From Comamonas sp. BIGb0152 (GTDB lineage Bacteria > Pseudomonadota > Gammaproteobacteria > Burkholderiales > Burkholderiaceae_C), in the NCBI RefSeq assembly GCF_024809975.1, contig NZ_JANUDY010000013.1, positions 48,891 through 112,890 of the forward strand: a stretch of DNA of 64,000 bases, read 5' to 3'. Positions 45,001 through 54,400 of this stretch are shown here, one piece after another. Each line of letters begins with the position of its first letter. Position 1 is the stretch's first letter. Below the pieces are notes generated by a model. The model saw only the letters and a program-made list of their open reading frames with translations, had not been told where the DNA came from and searched no databases. Position numbers and translations under genes: made by a program.

Positions 45001-45224
45001 CTGGCCGCCAGGCTGCCACAGCGCAGGGGTTGGGCAGGCGCCTGCCTCTGCGCCCGGCCTGCCGTGGCAGGGCTGTATTGCGTCACGCGCAAGCCCGTCA
45101 AGGTGGCGTGGGGAAAAGCACTACAGCGTGTCAGCTGAATCCTTTTGACATTCCTCAGACATCGCCTACACCGCGCTCCCGCGCTTCAAGACGATCATGG
45201 AGCTATCGAAGAAAGGAGTTCGTC

Positions 45225-45398
45225 ATGCAACACCAGCCATCATTCCCGATGCTGACCATGCCAACCCGACCCTTAGTCGCGCAGCGTGGTGAGAAGCAAA
45301 ACCGCTATGTTCCAGCGGTGTCCACCGATATCAGCAAGACCTTCGAGAAGTACCGCCGTCTGGCTGCGCTTCAAAACGCCAAACACATCGCCAGCTAG
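45225..45398 (+). CDS. Small hypothetical protein, 57 aa
   Basis: ATG 45225 with AAGGAG 7 bases upstream. Sequence MQHQPSFPMLTMPTRPLVAQ... ends TFEKYRRLAALQNAKHIAS; basic, with a probable C-terminal helix and no signal peptide. Family unknown. Repeat copy B begins 5 bases after its stop. Confidence 0.6.
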   Translation: MQHQPSFPMLTMPTRPLVAQRGEKQNRYVPAVSTDISKTFEKYRRLAALQNAKHIAS

Positions 45399-45403
45399 GC
45401 AGG

Positions 45404-45552
45404 CGCTGCAAAGCTTGGTCCAATGGGATGGACGCGGGTCAGGATGCGCCGCAAGGCTTCTTTTGTAGTCAATAGCGCGCTATTGGCTAGGAAGGCAACG
45501 CAGCGCATCGACCAAGCCCAAGCTCAGACCCCGTCAGGGCGTTTTGCAGAGG
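45404..45552. repeat. Intergenic palindromic repeat, copy B
   Basis: Shared blocks with copies A and C: GGGATGGACGCGGGTC, GCCGCAAGG..TCTTTTG, central palindrome GTCAATAGC-GC-GCTATTGGC (45468-45487), CTCAGACC.CGTCAGGG.GTTT, and end GTTTTGCAGAGG (45541-45552). The left end CTGCAAAGC is an imperfect complement of the right end. The remainder of the gap to 45683 shows no gene. Confidence 0.7.
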
Positions 45553-45683
45553 CACCCTCACACCGTTTCTCGCCGAGTTCCTGCATCTCCATCCATCCGG
45601 TTCAAGCTTGCATGAACAGCCCCAACGGGCATCGGCCTTTCTATCTTGGCCTGCCAGCCTAGCTGGCAATCAAGGCATCGTCA

Positions 45684-45713
45684 CCAACAGCCCGCCTCCC
45701 AGCGGGCTGTTGG
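45684..45713. terminator. Strong bidirectional hairpin
   Basis: CCAACAGCCCGC (45684-45695) pairs perfectly with GCGGGCTGTTGG (45702-45713) around a six-base loop. It lies 42 bases past the stop of the lipoprotein gene read on the minus strand. No long T tract follows, so termination strength is uncertain. Confidence 0.6.
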
Positions 45714-45754
45714 CGTCTGCAGGCCCAGCAGGCACTTGCAGACCCGCTCAAACC

Positions 45755-46702
45755 TCAGTCAATCGGGACAATGCGCACACTCGATGGGCTGCCCGCATCC
45801 GCTGCAAGCACGGCCACAAACAGGCGGCGGTTGCGTTCGTCATAGGCCACACCCCGGATCTTGGGCCAGCCGCTGGCCAGCACGCGGCTCTCCCCCTGGG
45901 GGCTGACGCGAAACAGCGTGCCGCCCGAGCCGCCAAAGAACAAAGTGCCATCTGAGGCGGCGGTCATCAGGTCAATGCCCTCGGCGGGGCTGAAGGCGGC
46001 AACCGGGATGCCGTCTGCCAGCGTCGCGGGCGCGGCACGCAGCTTGGCCAGCGAATACGACAGCAGCTTGCCGCTGCTCTGGTCGCTCACATAGACGGTA
46101 TCGCCCACCACGGCCAGACCCACCGGCTTGCCAAAGCCGGTGATTAGCTCCGTCTCCGTTGCGGCACTGCCATGGACTTGGAGCTCGCTCACCGCACCCA
46201 CGCCGCCCTTGATGAACCAGCTGTCCAGCAGCGTGCCATCGGGCGCAGGGGTCATGCCGATGCGGCGGCGCACGCTGTCGGTGCCGTTCAGGTAATAGGC
46301 GTTGCCTCTCTGGGGCACGACTGCCACGGCACCGTCGAGACCAAAGCCAAAGCGCGTCACATACAGGCTGCCATCGCTGCTGCGGGTGAGCTGGCCCAGG
46401 GTCGAGCCGCTGGCAGGCGCCGTGGGCAGGGCTGCGTACTGCGCAAACTGGCTGCCGCCGTCCCACACGCGGATGGTGTTGGTTTTCTCATCGCTCACAA
46501 ACAATCGGCGCTCGCTGTTGTCCCAGTACAGGCCATTCAAATCCGCCGACACGGACAAGGTCGTGGGGCCCCGGTCCACATCGCTGCCACTGCCGCCGCA
46601 GGCCGACAGGCTGGCGGCCGCCCCCACCAGACCCGCCAGCAGCATGCGGCGCATGCCTGAGCCCAGTGAAAAACGGCGCAGGATGGGGGTGGTTGATGGC
46701 AT
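45755..46702 (-). CDS. Beta-propeller lipoprotein (SMP-30/NHL-like)
   Basis: A 315-residue exported lipoprotein. The signal peptide ends with lipobox LSACGGSGSD (Cys at about residue 35). The mature part shows repeats with D-G/x-L-Y/F-V/F patterns (NGLYWDNSERRLFVSDEKTN, SSDGSLYVTRFGFG, GLAVVGDTVYVSDQSSGKLL, AASDGTLFFGGSGG, GVAYDERNRRLFVAVLA), as in six-bladed NHL or gluconolactonase-type propellers. Enzymatic residues cannot be assigned. Function unknown, cell-envelope location likely. Confidence 0.8.
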   Translation of the reverse strand: MPSTTPILRRFSLGSGMRRMLLAGLVGAAASLSACGGSGSDVDRGPTTLSVSADLNGLYWDNSERRLFVSDEKTNTIRVWDGGSQFAQYAALPTAPASGSTLGQLTRSSDGSLYVTRFGFGLDGAVAVVPQRGNAYYLNGTDSVRRRIGMTPAPDGTLLDSWFIKGGVGAVSELQVHGSAATETELITGFGKPVGLAVVGDTVYVSDQSSGKLLSYSLAKLRAAPATLADGIPVAAFSPAEGIDLMTAASDGTLFFGGSGGTLFRVSPQGESRVLASGWPKIRGVAYDERNRRLFVAVLAADAGSPSSVRIVPID

Positions 46703-46729
46703 GGCTGTGTCCTCGTTATGGATGTAAAC

Positions 46730-46752
46730 CGCTATTATATTTTGGAATAGCG
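46730..46752. promoter_or_regulatory. 23-bp inverted repeat upstream of the lipoprotein gene
   Basis: CGCTATT (46730-46736) and AATAGCG (46746-46752) flank a 9-base AT-rich spacer containing TATATTTT, 28 bases before the lipoprotein start. Candidate operator or promoter-overlapping site. Confidence 0.45.
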
Positions 46753-46972
46753 CTTAGCTTGAATGCGGACAAAGCGGCAGGCAACCATTGGGAAGAGTGG
46801 CTCGGGGCGCGGTCTTCCAGGCGATGTTAGACACACTGCTGGGCACCTTGCAGCGCAGCACCCCACCCGCCGCCACGGCCATCGCAGGCCAGGGGGTGGT
46901 GCGCGGAGATAACCGCAGGCACTCCCGTAAATGCGGGATGGCAGCCGACCCTGTTTGCGTCAAAATGTAGCA

Positions 46973-47665
46973 ATGACCCCTGCGCAACTCCCCGTACTGC
47001 TGGTTGATGATGACCCCGACATGCTGGCCCGGCTGGGCGAGGTACTGGGCTCCGTGGGCATAGCGCCGGAGCAGCTGTGCGAGGCCGGCTCGCTGGCGCA
47101 GTGCCAGCAGTTGGTGGCGGCGCCCGGCGGAGCTCTGCAGCCGCTGGCCATGGCCCTGGTCGATCTGGGCCTGCCCGATGGCAGCGGCATCGACCTGATC
47201 GGCTGGCTGCGTGCCCGTAGCCCCGCGCTGCCGATTTTGGTGGTCTCCGCCTGGAGCACCGAGGAGATGATCCTGGGCGCGCTGCGCGCCGGCGCCAATG
47301 GCTATGTGCTCAAGGAGCGCGACGACCTGGAGATCGCGCTGTCGGTGCGCAATGTGCTCAAAGGGGGCGCGCCCATCGACCCCTTCATTGCCCGGCGCAT
47401 TCTGGACCTGGTGGGCCGCCCGGCCGGGCGCCCTCCCACCCCATCGCAGCCGCCCGACCCGGCGCTGCGCGATGCCCTGACCGAGCGCGAGCGCGAAATC
47501 CTTGACCATGTCGCCGCTGGCTTGAGCAACCGCGAAATCGCCGAAAGCTTGCACCTCTCCCGATGGACCATAGACACCCATATCCGGCATATCTACGACA
47601 AACTGGCGGTGAGCTCGCGCACGCAGGCCTTGCGGCGTGCACGCGAGCATGGCTTGCTGCGCTGA
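46973..47665 (+). CDS. NarL/FixJ-type response regulator
   Basis: A 230-residue regulator. Receiver residues: Asp12-Asp14 acidic cluster, phospho-Asp64 in [12 protein letters not shown], conserved Lys in YVLKERDD. LuxR HTH at about 165-225 (LTEREREILDHVAAGLSNRE then IAESLHLSRWTIDTHIRHIY). ATG 46973 fits the receiver start; the in-frame extension upstream is not protein-like. The kinase gene 3' to it shares its end region, so they form a pair. Close paralogue of the regulator at 989-1678. Confidence 0.93.
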   Translation: MTPAQLPVLLVDDDPDMLARLGEVLGSVGIAPEQLCEAGSLAQCQQLVAAPGGALQPLAMALVDLGLPDGSGIDLIGWLRARSPALPILVVSAWSTEEMILGALRAGANGYVLKERDDLEIALSVRNVLKGGAPIDPFIARRILDLVGRPAGRPPTPSQPPDPALRDALTEREREILDHVAAGLSNREIAESLHLSRWTIDTHIRHIYDKLAVSSRTQALRRAREHGLLR

Positions 47666-49506
47666 TCTGGCTGGCCGCCCTGTGCCTGGCGCTGCCCGCG
47701 CAGGCGCAAAGCACGCCCTGGCCAGGCACGGCCGAGGCTGCGCGCGCGGACTGGGACGCCCAGCAGCCACCGGACAGCGGCTGGCTGCCGGTCAAGCTGC
47801 CCAACGACTGGAACCAGCAATGGCCCGGCCATAGCGGCGTCGTCTGGTACCGGCTGCGCTGGGACATTGCGGGCCAGCCCCAGACCCAGGGGCTGTACAT
47901 CCACTACCTGATGCATGCCGGCGTGATCGCGGTCAACGGGGTGGAGCTGCAGCGCGACCCGCAGCTGACCGAGCCGATGACGCGCGCCTGGAACACGCCA
48001 CGCTACTTGGTGCTGCCCGCGCCCCTGCTGCACAGTGGCAGCAATGAGCTGCTGATCCGCGTGAGTGGCTACTACGCCTACCAGCCCGCGCTGGGGCCGA
48101 TCGAGATAGGCGCGCCCGAGCTGATGCGCACTGCGCAGCAGGACAGCTACCTGGTGCGGCAAAACCTCAACTGGCTGCACCTGGGCGTAGGCGCCACCTT
48201 GGGCTGCTTCTTTCTGGTGCTATGGCTGATGCGCCGCCAGGAAGCTGCCTACGGCTGGTATGCCGCGCGCCAGGCCGCCTGGGTGGGCTTTACCGTCAAC
48301 TTTGTCAGCAACACGCCCTGGCCGTTCAACAACATCAACAGCTATTCGGCCGTGGTCTCGATCGCCTATGTGCTCTACCACGGCTGCAACGCCATGTTTG
48401 TGCTGCGCTTTATGGGCCGCCGCTGGCCCCGGCGCGAGGCTGCCATGTGGCTGAGCATTGCCGCGCTGGCTGCCGCGACCTTGCTGGTGCCCGACGCCCA
48501 GCTCAGGGCCATGCGCACGGTGATGGCCTGGGCCTCATCGGCCCTGCTGTTTACCACCGCCGGCGTGTTCGTGGGCCTGGCCTGGCGCCATGGCAACCAG
48601 GCCCAGCGCCTGCTGTCGCTCACAGCGCTGGCCAGCGCCCTCGCCATGGCGCATGACCTGCTGGTCTTCACCCGCATCGTGGACGACAACTTTTACCTGG
48701 CCACCTACACCGAGCCGCTGGCCACCGTGGGCATTGCGCTGACCCTCGCCTGGACCTTTGTGAGCAACACCCGCCGCATCGAGCGCTTTAACGACGAGAT
48801 GCAGCACCATGTGGCCGAGGCCCGCGCCGAGCTGACCGAGTCGCTGTCCGGCCGCCACGAGCTGGAATTGCTGCAGGCCCGCCTGGGCGAGCGCGTCAAC
48901 ATCGCCCACGACCTGCACGACGGCCTGGGCGGCATGCTGATCGGCAACATCACCACCTTGGAGCGCACACGCAGCACCCTGCCCCCCGACCAGGTGCTGG
49001 GCATGCTGCGCGGCATGCGCGACGACCTGCGGCTGGTCATCGACCTGGCCTCTGCCCAACACTACGGCGAGCTGTCCCTGGCCGAGCTGCTCGCCCCCAT
49101 GCGCCACCGCATGAGCCAGCTGTTTGAGCTGCATGACATCGCGCTGCACTGGCAGCTCAGCCATATCGACCAACTGCACCTGGCCACCAGCGCCAGCCTG
49201 GAGGTGCTGCGCATCCTGCAAGAGGCGCTGACCAACGCCTTCAAGCACAGCCATGCCACGCGCGTAGACGTGGTACTGGCCCGCGAGCCCCGGCAGCTGT
49301 TGCTGCAGGTGCAAGACAACGGCGCAGGCCTGCCCGCCTCTAACAACACCCGCTCCCCCACCCACGGCACCGGCCTGCGCAGCATGCAGGCGCGGGCCCA
49401 GCGGCTGGGGGCGCACTGGTCGCTGGCCTCGCAAGCGGGGAGGACGACGGTGTTGCTGCAAGTGCCGCTGCCGGCGGGGTCGGCGGCGGACGCACCGGCC
49501 GCCTGA
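47563..49506 (+). CDS. Sensor histidine kinase with 7TMR-DISM input (HPK7/NarX type)
   Basis: Up to 647 residues. Signal peptide-like WLAALIWLAALCLALPAQAQ, then an extracellular sensor domain of the DISM type (residues 50-200, GVVWYRLRWDIAGQPQTQGL), seven membrane segments (about 205-415), a HisKA_3 dimerisation helix with His452 in IAHDLHDGLGG, and an HATPase domain (EALTNAFKHSHA, VQDNGAGLP, GTGLRSMQARAQRLGA). The ATG at 47563 overlaps the regulator gene by 103 bases and leaves a long leader before the signal peptide; a non-ATG start nearer 47640-47665 may be the true one. It partners the NarL-type regulator. Confidence 0.88.
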   Translation: MDHRHPYPAYLRQTGGELAHAGLAACTRAWLAALIWLAALCLALPAQAQSTPWPGTAEAARADWDAQQPPDSGWLPVKLPNDWNQQWPGHSGVVWYRLRWDIAGQPQTQGLYIHYLMHAGVIAVNGVELQRDPQLTEPMTRAWNTPRYLVLPAPLLHSGSNELLIRVSGYYAYQPALGPIEIGAPELMRTAQQDSYLVRQNLNWLHLGVGATLGCFFLVLWLMRRQEAAYGWYAARQAAWVGFTVNFVSNTPWPFNNINSYSAVVSIAYVLYHGCNAMFVLRFMGRRWPRREAAMWLSIAALAAATLLVPDAQLRAMRTVMAWASSALLFTTAGVFVGLAWRHGNQAQRLLSLTALASALAMAHDLLVFTRIVDDNFYLATYTEPLATVGIALTLAWTFVSNTRRIERFNDEMQHHVAEARAELTESLSGRHELELLQARLGERVNIAHDLHDGLGGMLIGNITTLERTRSTLPPDQVLGMLRGMRDDLRLVIDLASAQHYGELSLAELLAPMRHRMSQLFELHDIALHWQLSHIDQLHLATSASLEVLRILQEALTNAFKHSHATRVDVVLAREPRQLLLQVQDNGAGLPASNNTRSPTHGTGLRSMQARAQRLGAHWSLASQAGRTTVLLQVPLPAGSAADAPAA

Positions 49507-50162
49507 TCGAACCAGCCGCACCACAAACGCGCCCCAAAAGTGGGGGCGGGCCGGCCCGGCGCTGGTCGAACCGGCCAGCGTTGCCGGCCCGAGCAAATCG
49601 CGTGGCGCAAGGCGTGCGCCTGCCGGGCAGCTCCATCAACGACCCCGCAAAACTCTGGGATATCGAACCCCTGCTGAAATGTTCGATGCGTGTGTTGCGT
49701 CGATCGGTTGAATTCACAACCAGAAGCGGCCCATGAGCCGGCCAGGGGCGTCACCGAAGGAAAAACGGGATCTTTCCAGTTCTTGTACCTTGCAAGTCAT
49801 GGGCTGGGACGAATCTACTGCATGGTTTCCATTTATGGGAGGCTCCGTGGAAAAACGGTTCATGCGTTCACTACAACTGAGCACTCCCATGTCCCGCGCA
49901 GAGCCGAAAAGCGTAGTGAAGAAGATCGCCGCTCGGGAAATCTTTGAGGTGTTCCTTGCCGATGACAGGTATGCGAGTGGTATGGGTCGTTCCCTTGAGA
50001 GCATCGGCGGACAAGTTTCACTCCGCCGAACCGCTGGATGCGCTGCCAAAGTCTTCTTGGGCTCGAGCAACGACCATCGTCAACCGGCCACCAGCAGGCC
50101 ATCGTTTCACTGGAAAAATCAGGTCGGCTGCGCTCCTTCGTCAATCTGAATAGACTTCACTA
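49507..50162. other. Lower-GC intergenic stretch with broken frames
   Basis: GC content and codon use drop after about 49680. Overlapping short frames occur on both strands, but none is clearly a gene except possibly 49962-50153. One plus frame (49690-49947) ends GKTVHAFTTTEHSHVPRRAE and KRSEEDRR, which faintly resembles the end of RelE/HigB-type toxins; this is too weak to call. It borders the DUF4279 gene and may be acquired or decayed DNA. Confidence 0.4.
49962..50153 (+). CDS. Possible small protein upstream of DUF4279 gene
   Basis: Frame MTGMRVVWVVPLRASADKFH... ending LRQSE gives 63 residues with credible composition, in the same direction and 9 bases before the DUF4279 gene. Starts at 49962 or 49971; a GAGG lies about 12 bases before the first. 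Codon use is unlike the GC-rich core genes. Family unknown. Confidence 0.35.
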   Translation: MTGMRVVWVVPLRASADKFHSAEPLDALPKSSWARATTIVNRPPAGHRFTGKIRSAALLRQSE

Positions 50163-50633
50163 ATGGCTCATCTTGAACGTTCTGTGGCAACGTTGCGCAT
50201 CATGGGTGACGAACTTTTGCCCGAGGAGATTTCGAGGCTGCTCGGTGCGGTGCCGACGTCAGCTTATGCGAAAGGGCATCAGTTCCGCTCGGAGGCATCC
50301 GAGCGAATTGTCACGAGGAAATCGGGTATGTGGCGCCTGATGGCAAAGGAGACCCAGCCGGAAGACTTAGACGGGCAGGTTGCTGAGCTGCTTGGTCAAG
50401 TCACGTCGAATCTATCGGTTTGGGGCAACCTCACGGCCCGATTTCGCGTTGATTTGTTCTGCGGTTGGTTCATGGGCAGTGCAAATGAGGGCGTGCAGAT
50501 TTCATCCGAGACCCTGCTTGCATTGGGGCAGCGCGGCATCATGTTGTCGTTCGACATCTACGAGCAGGATGCGTCGGATGCCGAGCGTGCTGTGGCCTCA
50601 GGTGGAGATCAGCCGGCTGATGTCAGCAGTTGA
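50163..50633 (+). CDS. DUF4279 domain protein
   Basis: A 156-residue protein matching the DUF4279 pattern: ATLRIMGDELLPEEISRLLG near the start, SGMWRLMAKE around residue 57, and VWGNLTARFRVDLFCGWFMG in the middle. DUF4279 proteins are small soluble proteins of unproven function, sometimes found next to polymorphic toxin genes as presumed immunity-like proteins. GC content is lower than in neighbours. No ribosome binding site stands out. Confidence 0.75.
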   Translation: MAHLERSVATLRIMGDELLPEEISRLLGAVPTSAYAKGHQFRSEASERIVTRKSGMWRLMAKETQPEDLDGQVAELLGQVTSNLSVWGNLTARFRVDLFCGWFMGSANEGVQISSETLLALGQRGIMLSFDIYEQDASDAERAVASGGDQPADVSS

Positions 50634-50785
50634 ATAAACTCTAGTTCTGCTTGGGGTCGAACTGCCGCAGCCACTATCCGCCAAGAGCGGCCCGCCGCCA
50701 CTGGGGCAGAAGCCGCTCAGAACGCGCCACTCAGAACGCACCATCTAGGCAGGCGCCTGCAACTGGGTCAAAATGCCGAACCGAC

Positions 50786-50956
50786 GCCTAGGGATCCTCT
50801 GCAAAACCCTCGCCCAAAGGGATGGACGCGGATCGGGATGAGCCGCAAGGCGTCTTTTGCAGTCAATAGCTGGCTATTGACAAGAAAGACAACGTAGCGG
50901 ATCGCCCGAGACCGCGTTCAGACCACGGCAGGGAGTTTTGCAGAGGGTCCCTAGGC
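50786..50956. repeat. Intergenic palindromic repeat, copy C (best preserved)
   Basis: Its ends are a 22-bp inverted repeat with one mismatch (50786-50807 and 50935-50956), beginning CCTAGGGA and running into TCTGCAAAAC. Inside are GGGATGGACGCGGATCGGGA, GCCGCAAGG..TCTTTTGC, central palindrome GTCAATAGC-TG-GCTATTGAC (50862-50881) and CAGACCACGGCAGGGAGTTT. No open frame. The layout (terminal inverted repeats, 171 bp, no coding capacity, several genomic copies) is that of a MITE or large REP-like element. Confidence 0.75.
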
Positions 50957-51003
50957 CTTTGGCTTTGCACAAACGCCATGCTCACCCTTTGAAGGAGCCC
51001 ACG

Positions 51004-51213
51004 ATGGCTGAGACATCCAAGATAAAAGGCCCTGCCTCGTACTTTCCGTCCATCGAAAAGACATACGCCAAGCCCATCACGCATTGGATGGATATTCTTC
51101 AAGAGGCCGGCCCGCTGAAGCACATGGAGCTTGTCAACTGTCTGAAGACCCAGCACCAGATCGGCCACGGGCACGCGAACGCTCTGGTGGCGGCGTTTCT
51201 CGCGAAGAAGTAG
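51004..51213 (+). CDS. DUF4287 domain protein, 69 aa
   Basis: A small soluble protein with the DUF4287 pattern: SYFPSIEKTYAKPITHWMDI, then LKHMELVNCLKTQHQIGHGH and ANALVAAF. AAGGAG lies 7 bases before the ATG. Members are widespread stand-alone proteins of unknown function. The following 51214-51482 contains no gene. Confidence 0.85.
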   Translation: MAETSKIKGPASYFPSIEKTYAKPITHWMDILQEAGPLKHMELVNCLKTQHQIGHGHANALVAAFLAKK

Positions 51214-51482
51214 CGCACCACCCAACCTGCCCCGGCCTGCATCCGGCGGTAAATTGAACCCACCGCCACGGTCTCCAGCGCTTGGGGCCTAAGATTTTTG
51301 CAGTCCAGTGCGAAACGCATTGCAAGCGCCATAAGCGCCAACGGCTGGCCTGGCATGCACGGCCAAGCCAGCCAAGCGACAAGGGCCAGTCACCCAGCCC
51401 TTGTGCACCACCTCCACCCCTGCTTACTCAAAATCTTGGCCCCGGGCCACCCGCATTCCCAGGTGGCCCGACGCTCTATCCC

Positions 51483-54400
51483 TCAGTCCGCCTTGCGCGC
51501 CACCCCACGCCGCCCCAGCAGACCCATCCCGGCCATCAGCGCCGCCAACAAGGCCAGCGCCCAGGCTGACAGTGTGGGGACCGCAATGGGGTTAACGCCG
51601 CCGTTGCCCGGTGGCGCGGTGACCACCACCTGCGACGGGGTCAGGGTCACAGCGCCAGCGTTGTTGCTATCGCCGCTGTAGGTCACGGTGATAGCGCGCT
51701 CGCCTTGCGCTAACCCGGTGGTGGTGCAACTGGCAGTGGCGGTATCGCCCACGGTCACCAGAGCCACGGGGCCGCCACACAGCACGGTGGCGCCATCGCG
51801 GAAGGTCACCGTGCCGCCAGGTGCGCTGCCGGTAACGGTGGCGGTCAGGGTCACCGCCTGGCCCTGCTGCACTTGCTCGGGGCTGGCCTCCAGGCTGATC
51901 TGCGCGGCGGCCTGGCCGACGGCGAAGCTTGCGCTGCTGGCTTGCAGCACGGCGGGCTCGGCCAGCTGGGGGTTGATCGCCAAGCTGGCCACCAGGCTGT
52001 GGCTGCCGGCATCGGCAAACGCCAGGTCGTCAAACACCGCGCTGCCGGTGGCGGTGGCCAAGTCAACCGATACCGGCGCGCCGGCCAGCACCAGCTTGGC
52101 CAGGCGGCCCGCACCCGAGCCTTGGGCCAGTTGCACGCTGCCCAGCGACGCAAGCGTGCCCAGTGCCGGATAGCTTGTGCTGTTAAAGCCCTGGCCGTTT
52201 TCCTGCAGCGTGACCTGCGGCGCTGGCAGCATGGGCGTGTTCAGCGCCACGGCCGAAGGCTGCACGCTGAACTGCATCGCGTAATGCGTTTGCACGGCAC
52301 CCGCGTCCACGCAGGAGGCAGGCAGCAGGCCTGCGCCAGCATAGGGCCGCGCCGCGCCGCGCTGGTCCAGCACGGGCACCGTCGCATCGGCCGCACTGGC
52401 CACGCCAGCGCAAATGCTGCGCGAGCCCGGCAGCGCCAGCATGGTTTGCATCACACCACCATAGTTGCCCAGCGGCGCCAGGCCAGGGTCGAGGGTCGTG
52501 GCGCTGTCTTGGGTATACATATTGCCGCCGCCATCGGTGACGCTGATGCCCGCGCTGCGGATGTCGGCAGTCTGCCCCTCACCACCGCTGTTGCCGGCCA
52601 CGATGGTGTTGACCAAGGTCAGGCTGGGGGTGTTGGCGCCATCGGCCATGCCGCTGATACCACCGGCATGGCGGTTGCTATTGCCCGCCACGGTGCTGTT
52701 GACCAGCAGCAGCCGGCTTGCGCCCTGGTTGTAGATGGCACCGCCTGCGCTGCCAGCGTCCTGGCTGTCGTTGGCGGTGATGGTGCTGTTCTCGATCTGC
52801 GCGGCACTGCCCAGGTTGGCGATGGCGCTGCCGCCCTGGGTGGCCTGGTTGGCCACCCAGGTGCTGCCGCGCAGGGTAGCGGTGTGGCCGGCTGCCAGCA
52901 ACAGCCCGCCGCCCAGCTGCGCGGCGTTGTTGCTGTCAAAGCGGGTGTTGTCGATCTCCAAGGTGCCGGCCCCCTGCGCGTACACGGCCCCGCCCGAGCC
53001 GGCCTGGGCCAGCGTGTCATTGCCACCGCTGTAGCCGCCGGGCACTGCGGCGTTCTGGGCCAGCACCAGGTTTTGCAGTTGCACCAAGCCGGTGGAATGG
53101 TTGAGCAACGCACTGCCCCCGTTGGAGCGGCCTTGCGCCAAGGTCAAGCCCGCCAGGCGCAGCGACCGGGCCGCAGCCTCGATCTGCAGCACCCGGCTGG
53201 CGCGGTTGCCGCTGATGGTGAGCACATCGGCACCCGGCCCTACGATCGCCATGTCTTTGGCCAGGCTGATCTGGCCGTGGGCCAGGGTGATGGTCTGCGG
53301 TGCGGCAGCGCTGAACACGGCCGGGTCAAACCGGATAGTGGGCGCGCCACCCAGCAGGTTGGCCTGCAGCACCGCATCGCGCAAGGTGCAGGTATTGGCA
53401 TTGCCCTGGGCGCAGGCCTGCGGTTGGCTGCCATCGCTGTCGCCGGGGTGGTTGACCACATAGCTCGCAGCAAAGAAGCGCAGCAGGCTGGCGGGCATGA
53501 TGGGGCTCATGCAGTTGTTAGCAGGGGGCGCCACATAGCAGCCTTGGGTGAACACTTGCACCGCTGCGTCGCTGCCACCCGTGCCGGCTGGCGCCACAAA
53601 GCTGAGCGACGTGGCCGTCACGTTGAAAGGCTGGATGTAGGTAAAGCCTGCAAATTGCACTTGGGCCGTGGTATCGAAGTGGCTGCCGTTCACCGTCACC
53701 ACCGTACCGCCTGCGGCATCGGCCACGGCGGGCGTCAGGCCTGTGACGGTGGGCGGCAGCAAGCGCACCTGTGTGTTGGCCGAGCCTTGGGCAACGGGGA
53801 TCGATAGCGGATCTGCCACGGTGATCTGCTGCTGGCCTGTGGCAGCCAACGTAGCGCTGAAACTGCCCACGCCGCCGGAGAGCGCGGCATCTGCGGGCAA
53901 CTGTGCCCCCGCATCACTGCTGCTGAAGTGCAGCGTGCCGCTGTAGCTGGGCATCGCATGGCCATCGGTATCGAGCGCGTTGACGGTGACGTTGAACGCC
54001 TGGCCCGCAGCCACCTGCGCTGGCAGGCTGATACCAAAGCCGCCCAGCTGCTGGGCCGCAACGGTAAACGCCAAGCTGCTGACCGAGGCTGCGCCCAGGT
54101 AGGCGCTCAAGCTGACACCGGCGACCGGTACGCCACCCGGCAAGCTGAAGCTAACCGTGCAAGCCGCCTGGCCGCTGGCATTGCTCGGCGCGCAGCTGGC
54201 GGTGGAACCCAAGCCCGCATGCACACTGGCGCGCAATGCCGGGGTAACGCCGACCAGAGGCTGCCCAGCGCTTTGCACATCCACCGTCACCGGCATAGCA
54301 GCACCCGGCGCCACCTGGCTGGGGAAGGGCGATGGGCTGGTGATACCCACGGTGTAGCCCTGGCCTTGCACAGCGCCCGCATCCATCACCGCACCCACCG

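Noticed and set aside
49690..49947. Possible RelE/HigB-type toxin end (HAFTTTEHSHVPRRAEKRSE)
   Set aside because: Only a faint resemblance over about 25 residues, no intact N-terminal part and no antitoxin gene; not enough to call.
34641..50956. Intergenic repeats considered as integron attC sites
   Set aside because: They lack the GTTRRRY/RYYYAAC core sites, no integrase is present, and they do not bracket single-gene cassettes in a row.
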